Assembly: GCA_038501625.1 (NCBI GenBank)
Contig: JAZAYU010000933.1
Coordinates: forward strand, 56,183-120,182
Origin: Corbicula japonica
Taxonomy: Eukaryota; Mollusca; Bivalvia; Venerida; Cyrenidae
Reading direction: 5' to 3'
DNA: 64,000 nt
Position numbers and translations under genes: made by a program. Of the stretch, positions 11,555 to 21,416 are shown piece after piece. The notes under the pieces are model-generated. The model was not told where the DNA came from and searched no databases. It saw only the letters and a list, made by a program, of their open reading frames with translations. Position 1 is the stretch's first letter. Each line of letters opens with the position of its first letter.

Positions 11555-12169
11555 TGTTATGCCCTGAAATTTAGTGTAAATTTCTTTGTAAATTTTTGAA
11601 ACTTTATAAGTTTAAAATAAATTCTATATTTGAAATTATTAAATTCTATATTAAAATCCCTACTTTTTGGGGGAAATCATTTTGTTGAATTTTAAAGTTT
11701 ATTCTAAGTTGCTTTTGACAATCTGTGGTGTTAATAGAGAAAATAATTCTTATTGTTTGACTGGTTGACACTTCTCAAAATTCTCTTTTAAGTTTGACAA
11801 CTAATCAAGAGAATAAAAGAGGTGTTAGCCAGTTGTTTTCTTATTAGATGCCATAAATAATTTTAATTACTATTTTGAGACTTAGTGTCGGTCTCGGGGC
11901 AATTATTAATCAGACGAGCTTCTGGCCCCTAAGCCATGATTTTCACAGCTCCGCCTTCGGGAAATCGGACGCGCTCATTGGTCAAACACCACCAAACCCG
12001 GGTCGCAGTTCGATCCTTTATAAGATCGCTTTTTCCAGTCAGTCAACACATCTGCTTTGACTGTTTACGTGGTATAACATTATTAAATAACTGGAAAAAG
12101 GATCTTAACTTCTTGTTCTTAATTTTAGAAATCCCCATTGAAATTTGTGTTGTGCACATCAGCATAATA
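11555..12169 (+). repeat. 5' LTR of the env-only element
   Basis: 615 bp, almost identical to 15555-16169 (differences seen near 11784 and 11845). It contains a reversed CCAAT box (CTCATTGGTC near 11975) and a TATA-like CCTTTATAAG near 12014. This marks a plausible U3/R promoter, with transcription starting about 30 bp on. It also has several AATAAA-like signals. Confidence 0.9.
11974..12024 (+). promoter_or_regulatory. LTR core promoter (CCAAT and TATA boxes)
   Basis: ATTGG (inverted CCAAT) lies about 35 bp before TTTATAAG, at a spacing seen in retroviral U3 regions. The same array is present in the 3' LTR at about 15974-16024, so that copy could drive flanking DNA. Inferred from motif and position only. 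Confidence 0.5.
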
Positions 12170-12171
12170 CG

Positions 12172-12189
12172 TGGTGGGTACGGAAGAAG
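12172..12189 (+). other. Candidate primer binding site
   Basis: TGGTGGGTACGGAAGAAG begins two bases after the 5' LTR end and starts with TGG, as needed to pair with a tRNA CCA end. I cannot assign the tRNA from memory, so this rests on position and the TGG start. Confidence 0.4.
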
Positions 12190-12239
12190 ATCCCAACCTC
12201 CACATAAGACCAAGCGAGAACACAGCTAAACATGCAGTC

Positions 12240-12374
12240 ATGGAGATGGAACGGCGACCCTCCAGATTAGTCGGACATGATATCGATTACCATCTGTCAA
12301 TCAACGAACTCGGACCTCAAAATGGACTATGTACAAGGAACAGCGATTTGAATACTCCACGCACACAAACATAA
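12240..12374 (+). CDS. Possible env leader exon or short leader ORF
   Basis: An ATG-started frame (ATG at 12240 and 12246) sits just after the primer-site region and ends at 12374. It encodes about 44 residues without recognisable motifs. The downstream envelope frame lacks an upstream ATG, and envelope mRNAs of retroviruses and errantiviruses are usually spliced. This frame could therefore supply the first codons through splicing to the acceptor near 12919. The exact donor is not clear. Confidence 0.25.
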   Translation: MEMERRPSRLVGHDIDYHLSINELGPQNGLCTRNSDLNTPRTQT

Positions 12375-12909
12375 GTGATGTTTCGGTGAATCATTAACAA
12401 AACTGTCTTGATTACTTTCCAAAAAATTGAAGAAGATAATGCGCAAATATGGGTATAGGTAATTTTGATAAAGCCAAAAACGTTAACACTCGATAGGATG
12501 GTTATACATAATGAATAGGTTTTATCGCTGTTATGAACTCTCAAAAACTTTTAATTTAAACACGTTGTCTTTGTTCACTTAATTACGTGATAGGGCTTTG
12601 GTGTTGAATATGTAGATGTAGGGTTTATTTTTAAAGCAGTTACTTGGTTGGTGGCAACATCCCAATTATGTACAATCTTTCCATATTGTAATTAAGATGT
12701 TTTATGTAGGAAGGTCAATCTCTTGGGAACTCAAATTGATCTGTATGGGGTGTGTTTGTATTGTGTGTGTGTCTGTGTGTGCTAACATGGTTTTAATTTC
12801 ATCAATTTCCGTTCCTAAATAATAGTGCTAGAATGTATAACTTGTGGCCAAAGTTTACATCATCGACTGACCTACATTCCATTGTCTTTTATTTAATTGG
12901 GGTGACCTG

Positions 12910-14184
12910 TTGCCAACCATAGTTCTGCTGATCCTATGTGCTACCATGGTTTCTGGTATTCCACCGACAGAGTTGCAGCGGCTTAACTACGGAGTTGTTT
13001 TCGAACCAAAAGCACAATTGCATCTAGCTTCTGAGATGTGGGTTCACACCTTTGAGATTGAACTTCCAAGGGAAACAAACTTGATAGATTTACCAGGATG
13101 TAACAAGAAACCAAACGTGTGTAACTTAGTTAATGAGGTCCTGGTCGAAATCAATCAAATTAGAAGTGATACGGAATCAATGATTAATAATACAATCGCC
13201 TCGATCAATCGCCTAGTACCGGAGAGAGAACTTGGTGTAAAAAGTAGGACCCGTCGGGCGCTGTTGCCTTTCATTGGCGGCTTGTCTAAAACACTGTTTG
13301 GAACAGCAACTGTTGACGATGTAGAAATGCTCGCTCGTCACATCAATGCATTAAACAAAATAACCAGTAAAGTTGTTTCAACAGTAGAACAACATGAAGA
13401 AAATTTAGCATCTTTTATCAAAGCTTCAGACGAAAGAATGTCTAATTTAATGGAAGGCATTAAGGATAATGGACTAGCTATAGAGCATATACAGACTCAA
13501 TTACATGAATCCTTCGACAATTTAGAAAGGAGTTTTTCAATCATGAGTGTTTTATTATCTAAACAAGTAGAAAAATCAAGGGCATTAGAGCATATGTTTA
13601 ATGAGTTTTTAGAAGGTATCTATGACCTTGTGGAGGGTAAAATTTCTCCTCATTTAATATCTCCTGACACCATGACCAAAACCATGAACGACATCCAAGA
13701 CATAATGTTTAAAAAATTCAATGGGTTTAATTTTGTGTTTACAGACCCTGTCGATGTTTATAAAAATGTTGATTGTTTATTTGCTAGAAAAGGGTACAGC
13801 TTGTACATTGCAGTTAAATTTCCGATCGTTCCGTTCCCAAAACCCTTATCGCTGTTCTCCTTAGTAACATTCCCAGTACCTATCAATGATTCGGTTGATC
13901 ATGCTACTCAGTTGTTAAACATGCCTGATTTGTTTGCAGTAACTGATGATTTACAATATTACACAGTATTTCAAAAGGAAGAACTAGATGGCTGCACTGA
14001 AACAAAAATCATTACTTGTAAAACAAATAAGGTTCTGACTCCGGTCACTTCAAATAGCTGTATTTTTGCTCTTTTCGCAAATGATAAAACAAATATTAAG
14101 AATTTATGTGATTTCAGGTTTCTTGTAAACCATTTAAACTCCGGTGTCGTTGCTTTGTCAGATACCAGTGTTATTCTTTATTGA
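12910..14184 (+). pseudogene. env: Envelope fusion glycoprotein, first part (F-like), ended by an in-frame TGA
   Basis: The open frame runs from 12871 but has no upstream ATG; the first is ACCATGG at 12946. A CCATAG acceptor at 12919 fits a spliced mRNA. Residue numbers below count from 12910. A hydrophobic stretch (4-15) resembles a signal peptide. A furin-type RTRR at 113-116 is followed directly by a Gly/Leu/Phe-rich fusion peptide (ALLPFIGGLSKTLFGT, 117-132) and a heptad-like helical region (about 135-240). This is the layout of baculovirus F proteins and the Env of insect errantiviruses: a short surface subunit, a cleavage site, then the fusion subunit. It should act at the virion or cell membrane. 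The frame ends at TGA 14182-14184, and the same frame stays open beyond it. The interruption is a single stop in an otherwise intact reading frame. Confidence 0.8.
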
Positions 14185-15264
14185 GTAGATACTCTTCAAT
14201 TAATCTGTAATGGTACAAAAAGAAATGTACAAGGGTGTAATTTCTGTATCATTGATATTCCTTGTCAGTGTTCAGTATCCACGGAGAAAATGTATTTACC
14301 TCAAAGATTGTCATCTTGTCAGGATAAGTCAGAAAGTAAACTACACCCATTTAATCTTGCAGTTTTACAACAATTCTTTAACGATTCATCATTAAGCGCC
14401 ATTGAAGGCAATTCAATTTTTGATAACCCGTTGATAGTTACTATCCCACAGTTTCAATTGTATAATCATTCTATGACAAATATGTTGGCCGATGATAACA
14501 AAGCACATCTTAGTTTACAGAAAATGGCCGACGCTGCGGAAAATGACGCAGTGGCATTTAGGTCCCTGACCGAAACACTTTTAGCAGGTGATATTTCCCT
14601 AGAGGAAACTTGGCCAACTACGGACAATGTTCTTTTGTATGTTACTTCATCAATAGCTTGTGTTTGCCTTCTTGCACTTTTGGCTGTTTTCCTTAAATTG
14701 AGAAAAATTATGATAGTACTTAGCGTTATGCAAAATGCGCATAAAAATCATGTCAGCGCATCCACAATCCCATCTTTCATTTATAAAAGAAACAAACCAC
14801 CTGTACTATCTGACAACACTTTATTTGAAACAATGAATCTAACTGTTGAACACTATATATTGGCTGTATGTGTATGCATTTTGTTAATTTTGATTGGGTA
14901 TATTGTATATGTTTGTAAATGTAAATGTAATAATAGTAAACCCATGCTCATAATTGAACTCACTAACGGTGAAAAGTGCGTTCAGGTGCCTTTGACCACG
15001 TTGTCGCTGTGCCCAAACTACTGGACAGTGGTTCTACCACAACATATATCGTGTATATCAATTCGAGGTTTGTGGGCACCCATTCTGTCTTTCGATTGGG
15101 ACCATTGTTTACTGGTAAACAAAATAAATGAACGAACACGGCATGTCAAAACACAATATAATATTTCAATTCTTAAAGCAAGACAAATTCGTGCCGTGCT
15201 GAGCACCACTTATTCGGTGCACTTCTTCATAAAACACAACAATTTCCTAATACCCGTTCAATGA
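14185..15264 (+). pseudogene. env: Envelope glycoprotein, second part (Cys-rich stem, membrane anchor, tail)
   Basis: This continues the frame of 12910-14184 after one TGA; the next ATG is 14290. Directly after the stop comes a Cys-rich segment (six Cys before 14290, then SSC at about 14312), as in the stem of F-type fusion proteins. It is followed by a helical part and a strong transmembrane segment (VLLYVTSSIACVCLLALLAV, about 14629-14688). A basic and polar stretch follows, then a second hydrophobic segment (about 14854-14910) ending in a CKCKC cluster. About 110 residues follow that match no family I know. It ends with TGA at 15262-15264, some 275 bp before the purine tract. Without readthrough, the first part would lack a membrane anchor. 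Confidence 0.75.
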
Positions 15265-15540
15265 CCAATTGCTATACAATAGGCCAAAAGAAGCACCTCC
15301 AAATCAAGGGTTTTGTGTATATTGTTACATATAACATGTTTGTACATATGTTACATTATTATTTGTTAACCTACTTCTGTTTTCAGATTCATTACTTATT
15401 GGGTAGTTATTTGTAATTCTTACTTGTAGACAAATGTTCTTATTTTGGTAAAATTACAATACCTTGTGTACAATATCTGAAAACTAATGTCGGTTGAAAT
15501 GTACATACCTTTTTGCACTTTATAGGAATAAAGTTATTTT

Positions 15541-15554
15541 AAAGGGGGAGGTGG
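15541..15554 (+). other. Polypurine tract
   Basis: AAAGGGGGAGGTGG abuts the first base of the 3' LTR, the expected position of the plus-strand primer of an LTR retroelement. It confirms the plus-strand orientation. Confidence 0.85.
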
Positions 15555-16169
15555 TGTTATGCCCTGAAATTTAGTGTAAATTTCTTTGTAAATTTTTGAA
15601 ACTTTATAAGTTTAAAATAAATTCTATATTTGAAATTATTAAATTCTATATTAAAATCCCTACTTTTTGGGGGAAATCATTTTGTTGAATTTTAAAGTTT
15701 ATTCTAAGTTGCTTTTGACAATCTGTGGTGTTAATAGAGAAAATAATTCTTATTGTTTGACTGGTTGACACTTCTCAAAATTCTATTTTAAGTTTGACAA
15801 CTAATCAAGAGAATAAAAGAGGTGTTAGCCAGTTGTTTTCTTATCAGATGCCATAAATAATTTTAATTACTATTTTGAGACTTAGTGTCGGTCTCGGGGC
15901 AATTATTAATCAGACGAGCTTCTGGCCCCTAAGCCATGATTTTCACAGCTCCGCCTTCGGGAAATCGGACGCGCTCATTGGTCAAACACCACCAAACCCG
16001 GGTCGCAGTTCGATCCTTTATAAGATCGCTTTTTCCAGTCAGTCAACACATCTGCTTTGACTGTTTACGTGGTATAACATTATTAAATAACTGGAAAAAG
16101 GATCTTAACTTCTTGTTCTTAATTTTAGAAATCCCCATTGAAATTTGTGTTGTGCACATCAGCATAATA
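15555..16169 (+). repeat. 3' LTR of the env-only element
   Basis: Direct copy of 11555-12169. It is followed by CTAT, repeating the four bases before the 5' LTR. Confidence 0.9.
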
Positions 16170-16173
16170 CTAT

Positions 16174-17510
16174 TTTTATGCACAGTACGTATCTAACAGG
16201 CAGTACACCTTCTAATTGTAAACACTTGAATGTATGAAAACATATCGGATCTTCTTCAAATTTAGTTTTTATGTCAAGGACCATATTGGTCGCATTTTAT
16301 AACCAGCGTGATAGCTTGTTTTTCTTATAAAATATGACCATTCTATTTTATTTACCTTTGATCGAGATTGTTGACCTAATAAACATTTTCTTCTGTTTTC
16401 TTTTATTTCTTAGTTAAATATTTGATCTTTTTTACTATTGACATTTAATATAAGTAACTACTGTTCTTGCTTATGTAATCTGATCTAAACAAGGGCGTAT
16501 GTAAATATTTAAATCAATTGTTTGCATATTCGTTAACTTTCTTCTATCAGGTTTCATTTCTAAGCTCTTATGTTGTTGCAGTATTGCCTAATATTTCTAC
16601 AGTAGTTTTATTATATACTTATTTATTAGTTCCACTTATTGTAATGGAAAGGCTCAACTGATTTAGTTCGTGCATTTGTGGTTCAGTTCTGGATATGACA
16701 GGTTGGAGGTTAAATAATCGAAGAAAGTTCAAAGAAAAATTCTGCACACGTATGATCTCGTAATAGAATATATAAGTTTAATTTGAGAAAAAAATAGCGA
16801 GAGACAGTTCTGGATGCTCATATTGTTTTTGTCGTTAGCTGTCTTACCTAGATTTTGACATACTACAAACTTAAAACGCTAGTTTTCAACGAATGGTGTA
16901 TTGTGAATAAGACGTGTATTCAGTTGTTGTGCAGTTAAAAATAAAATTAACTATTCCAATTGGTGTCTTTTAACAGAGAGATGTTTAGTAGGTGCTAAGG
17001 TATCTATTTGGAAGATTTAACTAAACAATTAGTTATAGTTGAACCTGCTATAGCAGCCACCTTCATGAAGCAACCACCTGTCTTACACAGCCAGTTTAAA
17101 TATGTCCTTACATGTACCTGGCTTTAACATCTATCTTTGTTAAGCAGTCACTTTTTGTCACTACCTTGGTTGGCTGCATAAGACATGTTTGAATGTATAC
17201 GATTTTCGTATTAAATTCACATGTATAAACGTAACACAAACTTTGTATCTTTTCTGTATAATGCAGTTTTACATTCGAATGCTTTTCACGTTCTTAAGAA
17301 GCTCGGTTCTTTTACTTTAATTACTCGTTAATCATTCATGTAAGATTCTCATTTATGACAAATTTTACATGTCAATCAACATTAACTTAACTCCGTCTTA
17401 TTTCATATACAGTGTAACGGAAAATCAACGCCGTGTATCTTTTTGTTCAATTAATGTCTCGTTTGCAGTTTTCTAACACGCTTCCGTGCATTTGTTGTAC
17501 TTATTTCACA
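16174..17510. other. AT-rich intergenic DNA with a GCAGCCAC repeat patch
   Basis: No gene seen. At 17045-17190 there are diverged short repeats of the type GCAGCCACCT/AAGCAGTCAC, spaced irregularly. They look like a decayed dispersed repeat. Confidence 0.4.
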
Positions 17511-17520
17511 AATAACCATA

Positions 17521-17752
17521 TGTAGCGCCGGGAAATGTCGCAACGCCGGGAAACGTCATAATCTACGGGAAAATGTCGCACCGTCGCCGGGAAATGTCGC
17601 AATCTACTGAAAACGTCGTAAACCCCACTGCCGGTATATGTCGCATTGTTGACGGGAAATGTCGCAAAAAATTTCAGTGCCGGTATATGTCGCAACATCG
17701 ACGGGAAATGTCGCAATTATTATTAATATTGCATCTTGATAATCTTCTAAAG
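17521..17752 (+). repeat. Left TIR with internal GGGAAATGTCGCA array
   Basis: Within the TIR, GGGAAATGTCGCA or a close variant recurs about nine times at irregular spacing of 14-25 bp. Such subterminal arrays are usual binding sites for transposases of long-TIR elements. Confidence 0.85.
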
Positions 17753-18012
17753 AGAAAGCAACAAGTCATTAAGTATACATGTATTTGAATAGCGTATATT
17801 AAATTGAAAAGTGTTATTATAGCATATACATGTAATTGATTATCTGGTTGCCATACAAATATCACAGCTATAATTTACATGTACAAATGTATATGGCTAT
17901 TTTTGAATATTTTCAACATTTTATTCAATTATTCAAAGAACATATGCAGATAAATATGATTAAAAATATTTTTATAATGAGCTTTGAATATACATGTTTC
18001 TGGTATTATTTA

Positions 18013-18952
18013 ACCCCCCCCCCGACCCCCGATCATGACGAATCGTAGTAGAAGCTTTGTTGGGTCTTCATAGGCGTAGTAGGGTCGAGGTAGTGTCTTT
18101 ATGATCGGGGAGCACTTCGCTCCTAACACGCTTATTTTGCACATGTTCAAAACAAGTGTAGTAGATTCGTAACAAGAATCAGGGAAGAAGCGTACAAGGA
18201 GCGTGGTAGACGCAGCACAATTGTACCAGCAGTGGGCAAGGTTGGTGGTGAGGTCTTCTTTATAAATTAAATGCAATTCAATTGATCGTAGTAAAAGCGT
18301 ATACCAGTAACATCTTCGTACAGTCTTGTGCAGTTTGTTTCATAGCGCTAATATTCGAATGGTAAAATATAGTATCATTTGTAATGACGATCATTTGTAC
18401 AGCTTTTTACATCTAACTGGTTAAACTTCCCTTTAAATGAAAAAAAAAATACGCAAGCTCAATTTCTATTTAAATTTGTTTTTTGTTGAAACAAAGACAG
18501 ATAAATAATCACTTATACGTTTTTTCATGTCGTAAAATAAAGTTAAATACATTTCAGAAACCCAAAAGATATGCACATCATCGCTTAATCATACATTACT
18601 AGAAGCGTAGTAGAATCCTAGTATGATCAGCACCACCGTAGTGGTATCGTTGTACAGTCGTCTAGGACTTCGTAGCGTCGTAGTATGATCTTGAATGTCG
18701 TAGTAGAGGCGTACCGTTAACGCAATAAACTCAGTCGATTGACGGATGTAGTCTGTGTAACATCGTAGTAGAAGCTGGGAGCGTATAAGACGTAGTATCA
18801 CCGTAGTGTTGTCGTAGTAAAGACCATCAACTGCCAAAATGCTCGACTTTGACCCTGACCGACGCCGATCAGCCTCGATCCATACTTTTTGTCAGATCGT
18901 GGTATGGTCGGGGTGGTCGTCGTACAGTCGTCACTTTGTGTGAACGGGGGGT
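18013..18952. mobile_element. Possible nested MITE rich in CGTAGTA
   Basis: Starts TAACCCCCCCC (from 18011) and ends GGGGGGTTA (to 18954), giving short inverted C/G ends between TA dinucleotides. Inside, CGTAGTA or a near variant recurs about a dozen times (for example 18043, 18072, 18606, 18701, 18764, 18790). It is noncoding. The terminal repeat is short, so the boundaries are tentative. Confidence 0.4.
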
Positions 18953-20286
18953 TAGTTTATTACAAACGCAGTTATGGTAAAATCACAGCTGCTTGATTAA
19001 AACAATAATCAAATCAATGATTAACCATTAACGATATACATGTATTGATTAAGCAAAATATTGATGCATCAATACATGCATGACAGTGACGGGCCCAGAA
19101 AAAAAATACTTGGGGGGATCTAAAGCTGAGGTTTGCTCATGTTTGAAACAGCTGAGTGCTTTTCGGGTTTATTTATTTACTGGTCGCTTCTCAGCCAACT
19201 TGGGAGATTTAGCCCCTACCACCCCCCCTCAAAAAATGACTTTAGGTTGAACCAAGGTAAATCCAATTCCCATAGACCTCAATGTTAAATTCCCAATATT
19301 CAATGCACATTAAACACGATTTCTATCATCTTAATTTCTATACAACCATATATGACTGTGAAGATCTACATTTCATCTATTCAAAAACACACAGCAAATG
19401 GGGGGTTAACTTACTTGTAAGAAAATTACTGATCTCTAACCGAACAGACCCTATTTTAAACGCGGTATCGCAAATACGGTGCCAAAAATATACATCCGCT
19501 CTTCCGGAACTAGTCCGCCTCTACCAAACGAGATATATGCATGAAATTGCTTTCATTTGTTTTCCTGACGTGTTATTCCTACAAACAAGTCACAAACAGG
19601 TCGATTTCTAACGGTTAAGAGGCCCCCAGATGAAGTGAAAAAATAGCATATATTAAAACGGACTTCATTCGAATGGACCACGGAGGAATACTGAGTTATT
19701 TACCATAATACAACCTTTACAGATTCGAGGAAAGACATGACATTATGTGTATGCCTTGTCCACGAAGCCCGTAAAAGAGGAAAAAGACACGAAAGGAAAT
19801 TTGAATTTCTGCATGTGGAGATATGGCAACAAGAGGTATACTATTGATTAATATCTTATACATGTACAAGTGCGGATGATCACTAGCGAATTCAGAGGCC
19901 CAGGGCGCACCCGGCGAACGCATCCCCCCCCCCCCCCCCTAAAAGTGCCGGATTTTTCAACCTTGATGACAAACACTTATAACGTTTTATATCATAATTT
20001 CCATTTAAAACCCTATTTTTACATAAAATTAAAGCACAACATCTATTTCAAGTAGAACAATCTTTGACTTTGCAAGCATACTAGTGTCTCTGGTTGAAAA
20101 AAAGGTTATTTATTCTTCGCGTCCCTCTAACCAGAAAACCACACCCCCTCTAATCTGAGATCCTGGATCCGCTACTTATGATTTCCCAAATTCAATCAAA
20201 CAAAAGATCCAAATCACACGATCAATAAACATTTTACAAACATTCAAACCAACGAGTTTACATTTTAATTCAATAAAAATCGTTAT

Positions 20287-20518
20287 AATCGCATATAAAT
20301 TGAAAATCTTCAAAATGCAATATTAATAATAATTGCGACATTTCCCGTCGGTGTTGCGACATATAAATTTTTCTGCGACATTTCCCGTCAACAATGCGAC
20401 ATATTCCGGCAGTTGGGTTTATGACGTTTCCAGCAGATTGCGACATGTCCCGGCGACGGTGCGACATTTTTCGTAGATTATGACGTTTCCCGGCGATGCG
20501 ACATTTCCCGGCGCTACA
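20287..20518 (-). repeat. Right TIR
   Basis: Reverse-complement copy of 17521-17752. Scattered substitutions are visible, including a shortened unit near 20360, so the TIRs have drifted and the element is not young. Confidence 0.85.
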
Positions 20519-20819
20519 ACCATACATTCTGGTCAGAGTATGTTTCTCATGTATTTGTTTTTGAAGAAGTTTTTATCTTTAACTGCGGTTTTAGGGCACA
20601 TATCATTTTCTACATATGTCTCCAATTTCATCTACATTATTATCGCAAAATTAGTTTTAATAGTGTTTGATATCAGAAAACGCAATTATATTACTGTCGG
20701 AATTGTTTGGTTTAAAGTCGTAAAAAGAATCGGTAGACTGAAGCAATTGGATCGCTATTGTAAACAATAAATAGAAGCGATGAGATCCGACCCTGTCAAA
20801 ACGCCCCGGTCCTTTCACT

Positions 20820-21416
20820 TATAGTGATCCAAACGCTCAAAGCGATTCGTTTCGATTCCATTCCGTTTCCAGTTCGATAGCACTTAAGGGATAAGTTTGC
20901 GATCCGATTGTCAATTTCATGAATTTCAGTACTGTATAGTTTAAACCATAAAGACAATAATATGCCTCTACTAGGGAACAACCCGTTTGGCGACATCACC
21001 AAGCAATGCAATGCCAATAAAATAAAATGATATTGCCTCTAGCTGGTCGGGAACCACCACCGTCACGGCGATCTATCCCTGCAATTCCGACAACGCAAAT
21101 AATTGAGCTGGCCGGGACAGACCCCAAAACGTTGATCGGATATCCCTGATATAAGCATCATGACATCGGAAACGGGTTGTTTTACTGATAACAGTACTGA
21201 CTATGAACGGGACGACTTTTTACGGCCGTCACAATGAACATATAGCGATATTGTGAATTTCAAATAATGTTGCTTCCAGCTGATGCGTATCCGCACCGTC
21301 ACGGCTTTAGCGCCTAGCCCAGCAATTCCAGTTACATATTGAGATAACCGAGACAAAACAGTTGATCGAATAACCCTGAAACGATATCATCACTGCATGA
21401 CTCCAGAAACCGATTA
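20820..21416. repeat. Tandem repeat of about 245 bp, left part
   Basis: Recurring blocks include GAGCTGGCCGGGACA / GAGATAACCGAGACA, GTTGATCGxATAxCCCTGA, and CACCGTCACGGC. They are spaced about 230-250 bp apart (near 21105 and 21340). The array continues at 25090 after the inserted element. Confidence 0.6.

Larger units (their letters stand above)
11555..16169 (+). mobile_element. Env-only LTR retroelement (non-autonomous)
   Basis: Two direct repeats of 615 bp (11555-12169 and 15555-16169) bound a 3.4-kb interior. The LTRs begin TGTTATG and end CATAATA, near-inverse of each other. The flanks carry a 4- or 5-bp target duplication: CTAT at 11551-11554 and 16170-16173, or ACTAT if the last LTR base is counted out. 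A purine tract precedes the 3' LTR and a TGG primer-site candidate follows the 5' LTR. By eye the LTRs differ at only two positions, so insertion was recent. The interior encodes only an envelope-type glycoprotein. No gag, protease, RT or integrase sequence is seen, so copying would depend on another element's proteins. Confidence 0.88.
17521..20518. mobile_element. 3.0-kb TIR element with 6-bp target duplication
   Basis: A ~230-bp region at the left (17521-17752) and right (20287-20518) are inverted copies. The outer ends are TGTAGCGCCGGGAAATGTCG on both sides. ACCATA flanks both ends exactly (17515-17520 and 20519-20524). The interior has no recognisable transposase and holds other nested repeats, so the element is non-autonomous. 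A 6-bp duplication and TGT ends are compatible with an integrase-type (Ginger-like) or other DDE enzyme; the superfamily is not settled. Confidence 0.85.

Noticed and set aside
12170..12870. Searched for gag or pol remnants between the 5' LTR and env
   Set aside because: Only short open frames without recognisable motifs; no support for hidden gag-pol.
17521..17752. Regular GGGAAATGTCGCA units considered as a CRISPR-like array
   Set aside because: Spacing is irregular, units are short, the block is a TIR with an inverted partner, and the genome is eukaryotic.
19082..20175. Possible hAT-like element: CAGTGACGGGCCCAG at left and, inverted, AGTAGCGGATCCAGG at right
   Set aside because: The end match is short and imperfect, and no 8-bp target duplication was found.
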